Translations under genes and position numbers: made by a program
In this document: positions 18,620-30,658 of the stretch, one piece after another
How the letters are laid out: every line of letters starts with the position of its first letter
Position numbering within the stretch: the first letter of the stretch is position 1
NCBI RefSeq assembly: GCF_019972815.1
Contig: NZ_BPPA01000002.1
Location: forward strand, 124,001 to 188,000
Origin: Lactobacillus huangpiensis
GTDB lineage: Bacteria > Bacillota > Bacilli > Lactobacillales > Lactobacillaceae
DNA: 64,000 nt
Direction: 5' to 3'
The notes under the pieces: model-generated
The model's input: the letters and a program-made list of their open reading frames with translations, nothing else
What the model was told of the DNA's origin: nothing
Database searches by the model: none

Positions 18620-21115
18620 ATGATGAAAAAATCTTATACAACCAGTGCAAATCAAGTATTAGAAATTGCACGTGAACAAGCACAGAATTTTCATCATCGT
18701 TTAATTGGTACTGAACACGTACTACTTGCGATGGTAATTGAATCTGATGGTGAAGCCGGCAAGAATCTGCGGGCTTGGGGTGCAACACCGAAAGCGATTC
18801 GTGAAGAAATTGAACGTTATACAGGCTATGGTTCAGCTGGCAAAACCAGTTATATGCAAATGTCACCGCGCCTTAGCATGGTTTTGGCATACGCCGGCAC
18901 TTTGGCAGAACGTGAAGGTTCCTCTAAAATTAGAACCTGCCACATTCTATTAGGTATGGTGCTCAATGAACAAATATTGGCGTCTGTAATACTGCGCAAT
19001 TTAAATATTGATCTTGATGGTCTGCGTAATGACATTTTACACAGTTTAGGCGAAGATGAACAAGACATGGATGAAGGCGATCAATCTGATGACAATAATT
19101 GGTCCAGTTTTAACGGCTCTGAAGAAAGCACTAGTAGAAATTCAAGTACTCCAACTCTTGATCAGGTTTCGGTCAATTTAAACGAGAGGGCTGAAAATGC
19201 TGAAATAGATCCAGTTATTGGCCGTGATCGTGAGGTAGCCCGAGTAATTGAAATTTTATCTCGGCGAAATAAAAATAATCCAGTTTTAATTGGGGAACCA
19301 GGAGTTGGCAAAACCGCTGTTGCTGAAGCAATAGCGACTGCAATTGTTGCTAAAAAAGTTCCACACGATTTATTAAAAAAGCAAGTGGTATCACTTGATT
19401 TAGGTGGTCTTGTTGCCGGCACTAAATACCGTGGTGAATTTGAAGACCGAATGAAAAAAATCATTAAAGAAATCACTGCAAATGGCAACATCATTCTTTT
19501 TGTAGATGAAATGCATACTTTGATTGGAGCAGGTGGAGCTGAAGGATCAATTGATGCGGCTAATATTCTAAAGCCATCTTTAGCTAGAGGCGATATTCAA
19601 ATGATTGGTGCCACAACTTTTGATGAATATCAAAAATACGTTGAAAAGGATCAAGCATTAGCACGTCGTTTTCAAATTGTACGTTTAAATGAACCTTCTC
19701 GCACTGAAACGCTGGCTATTTTAAACGGTCTGAAGCCAAAGTATGAGAAATTTCATCACGTAAAAATATCACAATCTGCATTAGAAAATGCTGTTGATCT
19801 TTCAAGCCGCTACATTTCTGATCGTTACTTACCGGATAAAGCAATTGATCTAATTGATGAGGCTAGTGCTGCCGTTAAAATCAAGTCAGGAAAAGGCTCG
19901 AATAACCAATTGCTGCAAATTAATGACCAAATTGAAAAGGTTATTAGTGAAAAGAATCGTGCTGCCGTTAATCAGAACTTTGCAAAGGCTGCACAACTCC
20001 AGGAAAGACAAAATAGCTTACAAAGAAGGCAGGACGAACTATCGGCCAAATTCGATTTGGCAACTAATAAGAATGCCATAGTGCAACCAGAAGATGTTGC
20101 GAAAGTTGTTTCGAATTGGACAGGTGTTCCAGTTACCCAGATGAATCGTGATGAAACAAAGCACTTAGCCAACTTAGAAAAAGACTTGCATAAGAGGATT
20201 ATTGGTCAGGAAAAAGCTGTTTCTGCTGTTAGTCGGGCAGTTCGCCGTAGTCGCAGCGGCATTAAAGATGAAAATCGGCCAATTGGTTCCTTCTTGTTTT
20301 TAGGACCGACAGGTGTTGGTAAAACTGAATTGGCAAAAGCAATTGCCGCAGCCATATTTGGTTCTGAAAACAATTTAATTAGAATCGATATGTCAGAATA
20401 TATGGATCAAATTGCTAACAGCAAGCTAATTGGTTCTGCTCCGGGATATGTAGGTTATGATGAAGGCGGTCAGTTGACTGAGCAAGTTCGTCGTCATCCA
20501 TATTCTGTAATACTATTTGATGAAGTAGAAAAGGCGCATCCAGATGTATTTAATTTGCTGTTACAAGTTTTGGAAGATGGATTTTTAACTGATTCCAAAG
20601 GACGTAAAATTGACTTTAAAAATACTATTATTATTATGACTTCTAATCTAGGATCCCGTTCACTATTTGAAACTAAGGCTGTAGGATTTAATGCTGATAA
20701 TACTAGTCAAGTAAAATTACGTCAGGATCGCGTACGCGAAGCACTAAAGCAATTCTTTAGACCTGAGTTTTTGAATAGAATAGACGAAACAGTCATTTTT
20801 GATGAACTCAATCAAAAACAATTACGTCAAATTGTTACTCTATTAACTCGTAAACTAATAGATCGCTTGCATAAACAAGGAGTTCAGTTGAGAATTTCTC
20901 GTGCAGCACTCGATAAAATTGCAAAAGATGGTTATAATCCTGAAATGGGTGCAAGACCGCTGCGACGTGCAATTCAAAAGGATATTGAGGATGAAATTGC
21001 CACAATGTTAATAAAGGGTGATCTTAATAGTGGCGATATTCTTAAAATTGGTTGTAGTCATAATCATTTAAAATTTGATATTGATAAAGAAAATAACTTA
21101 GTAGGAGCGAAGTAA
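18620..21115 (+). CDS. clpC: ATP-dependent Clp protease ATP-binding subunit ClpC
   Basis: An 831-residue AAA+ unfoldase that feeds ClpP. A double Clp N domain (about residues 1-140) is followed by a first AAA module (Walker A G-E-P-G-V-G-K-T near 230), a middle domain with a UVR-like coiled coil (near 430-460) and a second AAA module (Walker A G-P-T-G-V-G-K-T near 560), ending with the ClpB D2-small domain. The UVR/M-domain length marks ClpC rather than ClpB or ClpE. RBS AAAGGTGGTGCA; either of two adjacent ATGs (18620, 18623) could be the start, the second having better spacing. The clpC-rpoB neighbourhood is typical of lactobacilli, where clpC is not in the ctsR-mcsAB operon. Confidence 0.96.
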   Translation: MMKKSYTTSANQVLEIAREQAQNFHHRLIGTEHVLLAMVIESDGEAGKNLRAWGATPKAIREEIERYTGYGSAGKTSYMQMSPRLSMVLAYAGTLAEREGSSKIRTCHILLGMVLNEQILASVILRNLNIDLDGLRNDILHSLGEDEQDMDEGDQSDDNNWSSFNGSEESTSRNSSTPTLDQVSVNLNERAENAEIDPVIGRDREVARVIEILSRRNKNNPVLIGEPGVGKTAVAEAIATAIVAKKVPHDLLKKQVVSLDLGGLVAGTKYRGEFEDRMKKIIKEITANGNIILFVDEMHTLIGAGGAEGSIDAANILKPSLARGDIQMIGATTFDEYQKYVEKDQALARRFQIVRLNEPSRTETLAILNGLKPKYEKFHHVKISQSALENAVDLSSRYISDRYLPDKAIDLIDEASAAVKIKSGKGSNNQLLQINDQIEKVISEKNRAAVNQNFAKAAQLQERQNSLQRRQDELSAKFDLATNKNAIVQPEDVAKVVSNWTGVPVTQMNRDETKHLANLEKDLHKRIIGQEKAVSAVSRAVRRSRSGIKDENRPIGSFLFLGPTGVGKTELAKAIAAAIFGSENNLIRIDMSEYMDQIANSKLIGSAPGYVGYDEGGQLTEQVRRHPYSVILFDEVEKAHPDVFNLLLQVLEDGFLTDSKGRKIDFKNTIIIMTSNLGSRSLFETKAVGFNADNTSQVKLRQDRVREALKQFFRPEFLNRIDETVIFDELNQKQLRQIVTLLTRKLIDRLHKQGVQLRISRAALDKIAKDGYNPEMGARPLRRAIQKDIEDEIATMLIKGDLNSGDILKIGCSHNHLKFDIDKENNLVGAK

Positions 21116-21120
21116 ATTAA

Positions 21121-21149
21121 TTGACACACTTGTAATAGTTTGTTATAGT
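21121..21149 (+). promoter_or_regulatory. Promoter of rpoB-rpoC
   Basis: TTGACA (21121-21126), 17-base spacer, TATAGT (21144-21149) preceded by TG one base upstream. A near-consensus sigma-A promoter starting only five bases after the clpC stop. Confidence 0.9.
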
Positions 21150-21155
21150 AGTGCG

Positions 21156-21317
21156 TGATTAAAAGGCTGATTTTCAGGATTTTGCTGATCTATTGTCCAG
21201 CAAAATAATAAAGGACAAAAACGACTTTTGTTGTTTTTGTCTTTTTTATGCATAAAATTCCGGCTTTTTGAATTTGTAATCAAAATGTAATATTAGCTTT
21301 CTCTGACAGAAAGGGTG
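21156..21317 (+). ncRNA. rpoB 5' leader with hairpins, probable Lacto-rpoB motif
   Basis: About 170 transcribed bases separate the promoter from rpoB. They contain a CTGA/TCAG hairpin, a TTTTGCTG/CAGCAAAA stem (21180-21205) and a terminator-like hairpin GACAAAAAC/GTTTTTGTC followed by T6 (21214-21247). GTCC in the loop of the second hairpin could pair with GGAC at the base of the terminator, giving a possible antiterminated state. Rfam describes a Lacto-rpoB RNA motif restricted to lactic acid bacteria in exactly this position; I assign it by position and structure, not by a covariance search. It is likely to tune RNA polymerase synthesis. Confidence 0.6.
21214..21247 (+). terminator. Terminator/attenuator in the rpoB leader
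   Basis: A 9-bp stem GACAAAAAC / GTTTTTGTC and a T6 tract, 79 bases before the rpoB start. Because rpoB must be transcribed, it is either leaky, conditional, or also the end of clpC transcripts. Confidence 0.75.
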
Positions 21318-21325
21318 TTTTCTCC

Positions 21326-24300
21326 TTGTTAAACGGACACGTAGTGAATTTTGGCAAACATCGGACAAGACGTAGCTTTTCCCGCATTAAAGAAGTGTTG
21401 GACCTGCCTAATTTGACAGATGTTCAAACCGAATCATACCAATGGTTTTTGGATGAGGGTATTAAAGACGTTTTTGACGATATTATGCCAATTAGTGACT
21501 TTTCAGGTAAGCTTTCCCTGGAATATTTGGGTTATAAACTGCAAAAGCCAAAATATACTGTTGACGAAGCACGTGACCATGATGCAACTTATGCTGCTCC
21601 AATGCACGTGACTTTAAAATTAACCAATCAAAAAACCGGTGAAATCAAAACTCAGGATGTTTTCTTCGGTGATTTACCTTTAATGACTGAATCCGGTTCA
21701 TTTATTATTAATGGTGCTGAAAGAGTTATCGTTTCCCAGCTGGTTAGATCTCCAAGTGTCTATTATTCTGGTGATTATGATAAAAATGGCCGTCAAATAT
21801 TTGGTACTACCGTAATTCCTAATCGTGGCGCTTGGCTTGAATATGAGACTGATGCTAAAAATGTATCTTATGTTCGTGTTGACCGTACTCGTAAACTGCC
21901 TCTGACAGTTTTAGTCAGAGCTCTTGGAATTGGTTCAGATGATGAAATTTTAGATGTTTTCGGCCAAAGCGATACTTTACAATTTACTTTGGATAAGGAT
22001 GTCCATAAAAACCCCGCTGATTCTCGAGTAGCAGAAGCATTAAAAGATATTTATGAACGTCTTCGCCCTGGTGAACCAAAAACAACTGATTCCTCAAGAT
22101 CACTGCTTTATGCACGTTTCTTTGACCCACGTCGTTACGATTTAGCGCCTGTTGGTCGTTACAAAGTTAACAAAAAATTATCTTTAAAGAGTCGCTTATA
22201 TGGTCAAACTTTGGCAGAAACGCTAGCAGATCCTGATACAGGTGAAATTATTGCTAAAAAGGGTACTGTTGTGACCCATGAAGTAATGGAGACACTTGAA
22301 AAGTATCTTGATCGTGATGACTTTAAAATGGTTACTTACCAGCCATCTCAAGAAGGCGTGTTACCTGATCCAATTAACGTACAAGAAATAAAAGTCTACT
22401 CTAAAGTAAATCCAGAACGTGTTGTCAAATTGATTTCTAATGGTCATATTGATAAGAAAGTTAAATATCTGACACCGGCTGACGTTTTGGCATCAATTAA
22501 TTATTTCTTCCTATTACAAGATGAAATTGGTACAACCGATGATATTGATCACCTTGGTAACCGTCGTATTCGTCGTGTAGGCGAATTATTGCAGAATCAA
22601 TTTAGAATTGGTTTGGCTCGTATGGAACGTGTTGTAAGAGAAAGAATGTCAATTCAGGATCCTTCAACCGTTACACCACAACAATTGATTAATATTAGGC
22701 CGATTGTTGCCAGCATCAAAGAATTCTTTGGTTCATCACAATTGTCACAATTTATGGACCAGCATAACCCGTTAGGAGAATTAACGCATAAGCGTCGTAT
22801 GTCAGCTTTAGGGCCTGGTGGTTTAACTCGTGATCGTGCAGGATACGAAGTGCGTGATGTTCACTATACCCAATATGGTCGTTTATGTCCTATTGAAACT
22901 CCTGAAGGTCCAAACATTGGTTTGATTAACTCACTGGCTACATATGCAGTGATTAACAAATACGGGTTTATTGAGACACCATACCGTCGTGTTTCCTGGA
23001 AGACACACAAAGTTACTAACAAGATTGATTATCTTACAGCTGATGTTGAAGATAACTATATTATTGCTGGTGCTAATACTCCACTTAATCCAGACGGTTC
23101 ATTTAAAGATGATCTTGTTTTAGCACGACATAAAGAAGATAACGTCGAAGTCAGTCCAGATAAAATTGACTACATGGACGTTATTCCTAAGCAGGTTGTT
23201 TCGGTTGCCTCTGCATGTATTCCGTTTTTGGAAAACGATGACTCTAACCGTGCTTTGATGGGAGCTAACCAGCAAAGACAAGCTGCACCTTTGATTAATC
23301 CTCATAGTTCACTTGTTGGCACTGGTATGGAATATCGTGCGGCTCATGATTCAGGAGCTGCTGTTTTGGCAAAAGCTGCTGGTACCGTTGAATACGTTGA
23401 TGCCAATACAATCAGAGTTAGACGTGATGACAGCACATTAGATAAATATACACTTGAAAAATATCGTCGTTCAAATAACTCGAAATCATATAACCAGACT
23501 CCTAACGTTAACTTGGGTGATAAAGTTGTAGAAGGTGAAGTTATTGCTAATGGTCCGACAATGGATCATGGTGAGCTGGCTCTTGGTCAAAACCCTGTTA
23601 TCGCATTTATGACATGGAACATGTATAACTACGAAGATGCCATCATGCTTTCTGAACGGCTTGTTAAAGATGATGTTTATACTTCAATTAGTATTGAAGA
23701 TTATGAATCAGAAGCTCGAGACACTAAGCTTGGGCCTGAAGAAATCACCCGTGAATTGCCAAATGTTGGTGAAGATGCACTTAAAGATCTTGATGGTCAA
23801 GGTATTGTTCGTGTAGGTGCCGAAGTACATGATGGAGATATTTTGGTTGGTAAAGTGACACCTAAAGGTGTTACTGAACTATCAGCAGAAGAAAGACTTC
23901 TTCATGCTATCTTTGGTGAAAAAGCCCGCGAAGTTCGTGATACATCACTGCGTGTTCCTCACGGCGGTGGCGGTATTGTTCGCGATGTCAAAGTTTATAC
24001 CAGAGAAAATGGTGACGAACTATCTCCAGGTGTCAATACATTGGTTCGTGTATATATTGCGCAAAAGAGAAAAATCCAAGTCGGTGATAAGATGTCTGGT
24101 CGACACGGTAACAAAGGTACTGTTGCTGCTGTTGTACCGGAAGAGGATATGCCATACTTGCCAGATGGTACTCCAGTAGACATTTGTTTGAACCCAATGG
24201 GTGTTCCTTCACGTATGAATATTGGTCAGCTTTTGGAATTGCACCTTGGTCGTGCTGCAGCTAACTTAGGTATTCATGTAGCAACACCAGTATTTGATGG

Positions 24301-24964
24301 TGCCAGTGAAGACGATGTTTGGGACACAGTTCATAAGGCTGGTATTGATAAAGATGGTAAAACTGTTCTTTATGATGGACGCACAGGTGAGCCATTCCAT
24401 AACCGTGTTTCTGTCGGTATCATGCATTATCTGAAATTAACTCACATGGTTGATGATAAGATTCATGCACGATCAATTGGGCCTTACTCATTAGTTACTC
24501 AACAACCTCTTGGAGGTAAAGCACAATTTGGTGGTCAGCGTTTCGGTGAAATGGAAGTTTGGGCACTCGAAGCATATGGTGCAGCTTATACTCTGCAGGA
24601 AATATTGACTTACAAATCAGATGATGTTGTTGGTCGTGTTAAAGCATATGAGGCAATCGTTAAAGGAGAAAGAATTCCTAAACCTGGTGTCCCAGAATCA
24701 TTCCGCGTTCTTGTTAAAGAACTGCAATCATTAGGACTGGATATACGTGTTCTTGATATGAATCATAAAGAAATTGAATTGCGTGATATGGATGATGATT
24801 CAAATGAGCATTTGAATATCGACACCCTGTCCAAGATGGCGGAAGAGCAACAACGGAAGAAGTTAGCCGAAGAAACCGCTGATTCCGAAGATGATGAAAC
24901 GGAGACAGAGGAATCTAATGTACCTATAGATCAATCAGACGATGATAATAAGATTTCTCAATAA
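21326..24964 (+). CDS. rpoB: DNA-directed RNA polymerase subunit beta
   Basis: A 1212-residue core RNA polymerase subunit. It starts at TTG behind AAAGGGTG. The fork-loop/rifampicin region is visible ([14 protein letters not shown] near 470-485, then H-K-R-R and G-L-T-R-D-R-A-G). The C-terminal clamp segment [13 protein letters not shown] is near 1070. An acidic tail ends the protein. rpoC follows after 16 bases. Not preceded by rplJ-rplL as in Bacillus, but by clpC, as in other lactobacilli. Confidence 0.98.
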   Translation: MLNGHVVNFGKHRTRRSFSRIKEVLDLPNLTDVQTESYQWFLDEGIKDVFDDIMPISDFSGKLSLEYLGYKLQKPKYTVDEARDHDATYAAPMHVTLKLTNQKTGEIKTQDVFFGDLPLMTESGSFIINGAERVIVSQLVRSPSVYYSGDYDKNGRQIFGTTVIPNRGAWLEYETDAKNVSYVRVDRTRKLPLTVLVRALGIGSDDEILDVFGQSDTLQFTLDKDVHKNPADSRVAEALKDIYERLRPGEPKTTDSSRSLLYARFFDPRRYDLAPVGRYKVNKKLSLKSRLYGQTLAETLADPDTGEIIAKKGTVVTHEVMETLEKYLDRDDFKMVTYQPSQEGVLPDPINVQEIKVYSKVNPERVVKLISNGHIDKKVKYLTPADVLASINYFFLLQDEIGTTDDIDHLGNRRIRRVGELLQNQFRIGLARMERVVRERMSIQDPSTVTPQQLINIRPIVASIKEFFGSSQLSQFMDQHNPLGELTHKRRMSALGPGGLTRDRAGYEVRDVHYTQYGRLCPIETPEGPNIGLINSLATYAVINKYGFIETPYRRVSWKTHKVTNKIDYLTADVEDNYIIAGANTPLNPDGSFKDDLVLARHKEDNVEVSPDKIDYMDVIPKQVVSVASACIPFLENDDSNRALMGANQQRQAAPLINPHSSLVGTGMEYRAAHDSGAAVLAKAAGTVEYVDANTIRVRRDDSTLDKYTLEKYRRSNNSKSYNQTPNVNLGDKVVEGEVIANGPTMDHGELALGQNPVIAFMTWNMYNYEDAIMLSERLVKDDVYTSISIEDYESEARDTKLGPEEITRELPNVGEDALKDLDGQGIVRVGAEVHDGDILVGKVTPKGVTELSAEERLLHAIFGEKAREVRDTSLRVPHGGGGIVRDVKVYTRENGDELSPGVNTLVRVYIAQKRKIQVGDKMSGRHGNKGTVAAVVPEEDMPYLPDGTPVDICLNPMGVPSRMNIGQLLELHLGRAAANLGIHVATPVFDGASEDDVWDTVHKAGIDKDGKTVLYDGRTGEPFHNRVSVGIMHYLKLTHMVDDKIHARSIGPYSLVTQQPLGGKAQFGGQRFGEMEVWALEAYGAAYTLQEILTYKSDDVVGRVKAYEAIVKGERIPKPGVPESFRVLVKELQSLGLDIRVLDMNHKEIELRDMDDDSNEHLNIDTLSKMAEEQQRKKLAEETADSEDDETETEESNVPIDQSDDDNKISQ

Positions 24965-24980
24965 GTAGGAGGTTAAACTT

Positions 24981-27900
24981 TTGATCGACGTAAATAAATT
25001 TGAAAGCATGCAAATTGGTCTTGCCTCTCCGAATAAAATTCGTAGCTGGTCATACGGTGAAGTCAAAAAGCCAGAAACTATTAATTACCGTACTTTAAAA
25101 CCAGAAAAAGACGGTTTGTTTGACGAACGAATTTTTGGACCGACTAAAGATTGGTCATGTGCATGTGGTAAATATAAGGGTGTGAGATACCGTGGCATCG
25201 TTTGTGATCGCTGTGGTGTTGAAGTTACCTCCTCTAAAGTTAGAAGAGAGCGAATGGGTCATATTGAATTGGCTGCCCCAGTTACTCATATTTGGTACTT
25301 TAAAGGTATTCCATCAAGAATGGGACTTATTTTGGATATTTCTCCCAGACTTCTTGAAGAAGTTATCTATTTTGCGGCTTATATTGTAATTGATCCAGGC
25401 GATACTGACCTTGAATTTAAACAGCTTTTGACTGAAGCTGAATATCGTGAGCAAAAAGCAAAATATGGCAATCGTTTTACTGCAAAAATGGGTGCTGAAG
25501 CAATTCGTGATTTGCTCCGTAAGGTAGATTTAAATAAAGAAGTTACTGATTTAAAGAAAGAATTAGAAACTGCAACAGGTCAAAAACGGACTCGGGCAAT
25601 CAGAAGACTTGATATTCTTGATGCCTTTAAAGATTCCGGTAACAAGCCAGAATGGATGGTTATTGATGCTGTTCCGGTTATACCACCAGATTTAAGACCA
25701 ATGGTTCAACTAGAAGGTGGTCGGTTTGCAACCTCTGATTTAAACGACTTATACCGGCGTGTTATAAACCGTAACAACAGGTTAAAGAGATTACTTGACT
25801 TAAATGCTCCTAATATCATTGTGCAAAATGAAAAACGGATGTTGCAAGAAGCCGTTGATGCATTGATTGATAATGGTCGTCGTGGTCGTTCTGTAGTTGG
25901 ACCAGGTAATCGCCCACTTAAATCTTTATCACACATGCTTAAAGGTAAGCAGGGACGTTTCCGTCAAAACTTATTAGGTAAGCGTGTTGACTATTCAGGC
26001 CGTTCAGTAATTGACGTTTCACCAAAGCTTAAGTTCTATCAATGTGGTGTTCCTCGTCCGATGGCTCTCGAATTGTTCAAACCATTTGTAATGCACGAAC
26101 TGGTTAAACGTAAGATAGCTACAAATATTAAGAGCGCTAAGCGTAAAATTGATCGTGAAGATGATGATGTCTGGGATGTACTTGAAGACGTGATTAAGGA
26201 AAGAACGGTATTATTAAACCGGGCTCCTACTTTACACCGTTTGAGTATCCAAGCTTTTGAACCTGTTTTAGTGCCGGGAAAATCTATTCGTCTGCACCCT
26301 CTTGCCTGTGAGGCTTACAATGCCGACTTTGATGGTGATCAGATGGCTATCCACGTGCCACTGTCTGACGAAGCTGTTGCTGAATCACGGATGCTAATGC
26401 TGGCCGCTCACCATATTTTGGCTCCTAAGGACGGCAAGCCAATTGTTACTCCATCTCAAGATATAGTTTTGGGTAATTATTGGTTAACTCAAGCTGAAAA
26501 GGGTCGTGAAGGTGAAGGAATGATTTTCAACTCACCTGATGAAGCAACCGTTGCATATAATAATGGTGACATTCATTATCACACCATTATTGGAATGTCA
26601 GCTGACTCGATGCCAGAAAAGGCATGGCCAAAAGGTTATGAACATGGTATTTTTGTCACTACTTATGGTCGAATCATCTTCAATCAGATTTTCCCAGACG
26701 ACTATTTCTATGTTAATGAGCCAACTGAAGAAAATTTAAATAACCCACTTGCTTCCAAGTATTTCTTGGAACCGGGCGAAGATATTCATGAAAAAATTGA
26801 TAGTGTCGCAAGTGATTTGATTTCTACACCTTTTAAGAAATCATTCCTGTCTGATTCAATTGCTACAATTTATAAATATTATAAGGTTCAAAGAACGTCT
26901 GAATATCTTGATGACTTAAAGACTTTAGGTTATACCAGTTCAACTACTTCTGGTATTACAATCGGTATGACCGATGTTCCTGAAATTCAAGATAAAGATG
27001 AAAAAGTTGCTAAAGCCCATAAACAAGTTGATGTTGTGTCTAAACAGTTTAGACGTGGTTTAATCACTGAAGATGAGAGACACGACCGGGTAATTAGCAT
27101 TTGGAATGATTGTAAAGATCAGGTTCAAGATGAAATTGCCCAGATTTATGACCCACGTAATCCTATTACTATCATGGCCGATTCAGGAGCTCGTGGTAAT
27201 ATTTCCAACTTTACACAACTTGCCGGTATGCGTGGCTTGATGGCTACACCAAACGGTGGATTGTTCGAAATTCCAGTTACTTCTAACTTTAAGGAAGGTT
27301 TGTCAGTTCTAGAGTTATTCATGTCTACTCATGGTGCTCGTAAGGGAATGACCGATACCGCCTTAAAGACTGCTCAGTCTGGCTACTTGACTCGTCGTCT
27401 AGTAGACGTTGCACAGGATGTTATTATTCGTGATGATGACTGTGGGACTGACCGTGGCATTAATGTTCATGCAATTATGGAGGGTGACGAATTAATTGAA
27501 CCGCTCTATGATCGTTTACTTGGTCGCTTTACTGCCGAAACAGTGAAGGATCCAAAGACTGGTGCTACAATTGTTGGTCGCAATGTCATGATGGATGAAA
27601 ACTTAGCACACCAGATTTGTGATGCGGGTGTAACTAACGTGAAGATTCGTTCGATCCTAACTTGTGATACACCACATGGAGTTTGTCGCAAGTGTTACGG
27701 TATGAACCTTGCCACTGGAGAAGAAGTCGAAGTTGGTGAAGCAGTTGGTACAGTTGCTGCTCAATCTATTGGTGAGCCTGGTACCCAGCTTACTTTACGT
27801 ACTTTCCACAATGGTGGTGTTGCCGGTGCTGAAGATATTACGCAAGGTCTTCCTCGTGTGCAGGAATTGTTTGAAGCTCGTAATCCTAAGGGTCGTGCGA

Positions 27901-28640
27901 TAATTTCTGAAGTAGATGGAGTAATTGATTCAATTCAGGAAAATCCTGCTGAACATACTCGTGAAATTACTGTTAAGGGTAAGATCGATACTAGAAGTTA
28001 CAGCGTGCCTTATACTGCTTCGGTAGCTGTTGCTGAGGGTGACGAAGTTCATCGCGGTGACAAGTTGACTCTTGGATCTATTGATCCGAAAGAATTAATT
28101 CAGGTTACTGATACATTAACTACTGAAGAGTATATTTTGGTCGAAGTCCAAAAAGCATACAGGATGCAAGGTGTTGATATTTCAGATAAGCACGTTGAAG
28201 TATTAACTAGACAAATGTTGCAAAAAGTTCGTGTGCTCGATCCTGGAGAAACTGATCTTTTACCTGGTGAGGTAATGGATATCAATCAGTTTAAGGAACG
28301 TAACAAGGCTGTGATTATTTCTGGTGGTATTCCTGCAACTGCACAAAGTGTAATTTTGGGTATTACTAAAGCCGCTCTTGAAACCAACAGTTTCTTGTCA
28401 GCCGCTTCCTTCCAGGAAACAACTCGTGTTCTAACTGATGCTTCTATCAGAGGAAAGAATGATCCGCTACTTGGATTAAAAGAAAATGTTATTATTGGTA
28501 AGATAATTCCAGCTGGTACTGGTCTTCCGATTTATCGTGATATGGAACCTGAGTCAGATGTAAAGAAACCTAAATCTGTTTATTCAATTGCTGATATTGA
28601 GAAAAAGATGAAGGAAGCAGACCAAGCTAAGGAATCATAA
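24981..28640 (+). CDS. rpoC: DNA-directed RNA polymerase subunit beta'
   Basis: A 1219-residue core subunit holding the active-site Mg2+ loop N-A-D-F-D-G-D (near 450). The N-terminal zinc ribbon (C-A-C-G..C-D-R-C-G, residues 60-78) and the second zinc site (C-x..[11 protein letters not shown], near 895) are present. It starts at TTG behind TAGGAGGTTAAACTT and ends at a strong terminator, closing the rpoBC operon. Confidence 0.98.
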   Translation: MIDVNKFESMQIGLASPNKIRSWSYGEVKKPETINYRTLKPEKDGLFDERIFGPTKDWSCACGKYKGVRYRGIVCDRCGVEVTSSKVRRERMGHIELAAPVTHIWYFKGIPSRMGLILDISPRLLEEVIYFAAYIVIDPGDTDLEFKQLLTEAEYREQKAKYGNRFTAKMGAEAIRDLLRKVDLNKEVTDLKKELETATGQKRTRAIRRLDILDAFKDSGNKPEWMVIDAVPVIPPDLRPMVQLEGGRFATSDLNDLYRRVINRNNRLKRLLDLNAPNIIVQNEKRMLQEAVDALIDNGRRGRSVVGPGNRPLKSLSHMLKGKQGRFRQNLLGKRVDYSGRSVIDVSPKLKFYQCGVPRPMALELFKPFVMHELVKRKIATNIKSAKRKIDREDDDVWDVLEDVIKERTVLLNRAPTLHRLSIQAFEPVLVPGKSIRLHPLACEAYNADFDGDQMAIHVPLSDEAVAESRMLMLAAHHILAPKDGKPIVTPSQDIVLGNYWLTQAEKGREGEGMIFNSPDEATVAYNNGDIHYHTIIGMSADSMPEKAWPKGYEHGIFVTTYGRIIFNQIFPDDYFYVNEPTEENLNNPLASKYFLEPGEDIHEKIDSVASDLISTPFKKSFLSDSIATIYKYYKVQRTSEYLDDLKTLGYTSSTTSGITIGMTDVPEIQDKDEKVAKAHKQVDVVSKQFRRGLITEDERHDRVISIWNDCKDQVQDEIAQIYDPRNPITIMADSGARGNISNFTQLAGMRGLMATPNGGLFEIPVTSNFKEGLSVLELFMSTHGARKGMTDTALKTAQSGYLTRRLVDVAQDVIIRDDDCGTDRGINVHAIMEGDELIEPLYDRLLGRFTAETVKDPKTGATIVGRNVMMDENLAHQICDAGVTNVKIRSILTCDTPHGVCRKCYGMNLATGEEVEVGEAVGTVAAQSIGEPGTQLTLRTFHNGGVAGAEDITQGLPRVQELFEARNPKGRAIISEVDGVIDSIQENPAEHTREITVKGKIDTRSYSVPYTASVAVAEGDEVHRGDKLTLGSIDPKELIQVTDTLTTEEYILVEVQKAYRMQGVDISDKHVEVLTRQMLQKVRVLDPGETDLLPGEVMDINQFKERNKAVIISGGIPATAQSVILGITKAALETNSFLSAASFQETTRVLTDASIRGKNDPLLGLKENVIIGKIIPAGTGLPIYRDMEPESDVKKPKSVYSIADIEKKMKEADQAKES

Positions 28641-28652
28641 TCTAATTTAATT

Positions 28653-28694
28653 AAAAACTGTTCCGTTAGAAATTTCTAACGGGACAGTTTTTTT
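28653..28694 (+). terminator. Terminator after rpoC
   Basis: A long stem with arms AAAAACTGTCCCGTTAGAAA-like: AAACTGTTCCGTTAGAA pairs with TTCTAACGGGACAGTTT, followed by T7. One of the strongest terminators in the window. Confidence 0.95.
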
Positions 28695-28737
28695 GCTTGA
28701 AATTTTATGAATTATTAGTGATATTTTTATTAGAAAA

Positions 28738-28746
28738 TGTTATAAT
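28738..28746 (+). promoter_or_regulatory. Extended -10 promoter of the ECF S component
   Basis: TG-T-TATAAT with no good -35 box, 30 bases before the TTG start. The resulting leader is too short to hold a riboswitch. Confidence 0.55.
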
Positions 28747-28775
28747 CAGAAAAATTATGAGGGGGGATGTAGAAG

Positions 28776-29288
28776 TTGAGAGAAAATGATTTTTCTTTAA
28801 AGAGACTTGTATTATTGGCATTACTAACAGCGATTAACGTTGTGGTTAGTCGAATTTTTATTATTCCTATGCCCTTGACTCATGGAAATATTAATTTATG
28901 TGATGCGATTATTTTTATAGTGGCGCTTTTATACGGTCCAATGGCCGGAGGCATAGTTGGAGGTCTTTCTGGATTTTTACTTGATCTTCTTGGTGGATAT
29001 GGGCAGTTCATGTTATTTTCTCTTGTTGTCCATGGTTTAGAAGGTTTTTTTGTTGGTTTAGTCTTTAAATACTGGAATTTAAAAAATCAATTATTCAAAG
29101 GTGCTATCGCCGGAGCTATAGGAGTATTCTTTATGGTAGGTGGCTATTTTATCACTAATACAGTTCTTTATACTTGGGCTGCAGGACTTGCCAGTCTTTT
29201 TACCAATACAATTCAAGGAGTAGTCGGAGTTGTTATAGCCATAGTACTGCTGCCTAGTTTTCAAAACCTGATGGCAAGATACAACTAA
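28776..29288 (+). CDS. ECF transporter S component (substrate-binding membrane subunit), substrate unknown
   Basis: A 170-residue protein with about five to six membrane helices and small-residue-rich helices (A-I-A-G-A-I-G, G-G-I-V-G-G-L-S-G-F-L-L-D-L-L-G-G-Y) typical of the ECF-type S-component fold. The T-H-G-N-I-N-L-C-D-A segment is a likely substrate loop. S components bind vitamins, cofactors or their precursors and use a shared EcfA1-EcfA2-EcfT energiser, which is encoded at 47.6-50.1 kb. Start TTG behind GAGGGGGG. It is a solitary gene, and neither neighbours nor a riboswitch reveal the ligand. Confidence 0.8.
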   Translation: MRENDFSLKRLVLLALLTAINVVVSRIFIIPMPLTHGNINLCDAIIFIVALLYGPMAGGIVGGLSGFLLDLLGGYGQFMLFSLVVHGLEGFFVGLVFKYWNLKNQLFKGAIAGAIGVFFMVGGYFITNTVLYTWAAGLASLFTNTIQGVVGVVIAIVLLPSFQNLMARYN

Positions 29289-29323
29289 TACTTACGTGAA
29301 AAAATTATTTTTACTAGTTTATT

Positions 29324-29363
29324 AAAGCTGCTATCTCATTTTATATGGATCCCAGCTTTTTAT
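29324..29363. terminator. Possible terminator between the ECF S component and comC
   Basis: AAAGCTG (29324-29330) pairs with CAGCTTT (29353-29359) over a long loop and is followed by a T-rich stretch. It lies between convergent genes and overlaps the comC stop; the stem is short, so the call is tentative. Confidence 0.4.
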
Positions 29364-30049
29364 TTGCACAAAAGTTGAATGATTAACCCAATATAAATAA
29401 AAGGAATAAAAGCAACAGGCTCCTTTTTGCTCATTTTACTTCCCAAAAAAACAATAAGCAGAGCTATTGAAGCAGTTAAAAAAGTTAAATTGGCGAATTT
29501 GGAGTTAAAGTAGAAAGATAAGATTAGGTAGACTATTAAGTCTCCACTACCACATTTTTTTCTAACTGTCTCAAAAAGAAAAAACAAAAAAATAGGTAAA
29601 AATTCTATGAGATCAGTAGTGCTAATTCTATAAAAATTATTCATTATATGTTGAAGCGAAATAATAAGTGCAGGCAGTACCAGTGTAATATCGAATTCCT
29701 GGACCTGATAATCGCTGATAGCAGCTAGTAGAAGACTAAACAAAACAATCGCCGTACAAATATCATGTATGCTGCTAAAATCAATTTTATAAAAAGCGAA
29801 ACCGCCTAAAAATTCTGTTAAAAAATATTCACAGGGGATGTGAATTTTACAATAACGGCAACGACCTTTAAGTATTAAATAGGAAATTAAAGGTATTTCA
29901 TCTAACAAGCACAGCTGTTGATTACAATTAGTGCATTTTGAGCGACTGAAGATAAAGTCTTCTTTGCCGAGTCTTTCGATAATTACACATGCATGAGAAG
30001 CTAGGCATGTACCAATTAAAAAATTACTGATTCCAAAAATCCATTTCAT
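29360..30049 (-). CDS. comC: Prepilin peptidase (ComC/type IV leader peptidase)
   Basis: A 229-residue polytopic membrane aspartyl protease that cleaves and may methylate type IV pilin-like (competence pseudopilin) precursors. The cytoplasmic zinc loop has two CxxC pairs (Cys39/Cys42, Cys64/Cys67). The two catalytic aspartates are Asp113 in I-S-D-Y and Asp170 in G-S-G-D. About seven to eight membrane helices follow. It is isolated from any com operon here, as is common for lactobacillar comC. The gene appears intact. Confidence 0.9.
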   Translation of the reverse strand: MKWIFGISNFLIGTCLASHACVIIERLGKEDFIFSRSKCTNCNQQLCLLDEIPLISYLILKGRCRYCKIHIPCEYFLTEFLGGFAFYKIDFSSIHDICTAIVLFSLLLAAISDYQVQEFDITLVLPALIISLQHIMNNFYRISTTDLIEFLPIFLFFLFETVRKKCGSGDLIVYLILSFYFNSKFANLTFLTASIALLIVFLGSKMSKKEPVAFIPFIYIGLIIQLLCK

Positions 30050-30115
30050 ATTGCTTACCTCGCTTAAATCAAATACGCAAAAAATATCATCTGCTTTTCA
30101 ATTAGTAAAAATAAT

Positions 30116-30143
30116 TTGCTTTTTTGCGACAAGCGAGTACAAT
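30116..30143 (+). promoter_or_regulatory. Promoter of the str operon (rpsL-rpsG-fusA)
   Basis: TTGCTT (30116-30121), 16-base spacer, TACAAT (30138-30143). The leader to rpsL is about 85 bases and shows no clear strong hairpin. Confidence 0.65.
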
Positions 30144-30236
30144 AGTCAATGTGTATTTTGATGATTATCTGGGACTTAAAAAAGAAACTCCTGGATGTGT
30201 GAACAAAATAATGAATTTTTTTAGGAGGAAAATTTA

Positions 30237-30644
30237 ATGCCAACCATTAACCAATTGGTAAGAAAAGGCCGTCATACTAAGACGACTAAATCAAAGTCAC
30301 CAGCTTTAAGCTATGGCTACAACAGTATGAAGAAAGAATTAGTAGCTAACCCAGCGCCCCAAATGCGTGGAGTTGCAACTCGTGTCGGCACTATGACACC
30401 AAAGAAGCCAAACTCAGCTTTGCGGAAGTATGCTCGTGTTCGTCTTTCTAACCTGATTGAAGTAACTGCTTATATTCCAGGTGAAGGCCATAATTTACAG
30501 GAACACTCTGTTGTGTTAATTCGTGGTGGTCGTGTAAAGGACCTTCCTGGTGTTCGTTACCATATTATTCGTGGTGCTCTTGATACTGCTGGTGTTGAAG
30601 GCAGAAAGCAAGGACGTTCCAAATACGGTGCCAAGAAAGATTAA
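30237..30644 (+). CDS. rpsL: 30S ribosomal protein S12
   Basis: A 135-residue protein of the decoding centre. The streptomycin-region motifs [11 protein letters not shown] and L-P-G-V-R-Y-H are present with Lys at the usual resistance positions. RBS TTAGGAGGAAAATTTA. First gene of the str operon, 14 bases before rpsG. Confidence 0.98.
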   Translation: MPTINQLVRKGRHTKTTKSKSPALSYGYNSMKKELVANPAPQMRGVATRVGTMTPKKPNSALRKYARVRLSNLIEVTAYIPGEGHNLQEHSVVLIRGGRVKDLPGVRYHIIRGALDTAGVEGRKQGRSKYGAKKD

Positions 30645-30658
30645 GGAGGAGTTAAATA

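Noticed and set aside
28690-28775. Riboswitch upstream of the ECF S component
   Set aside because: The predicted leader from the extended -10 to the start is under 30 bases, too short for any known vitamin riboswitch.
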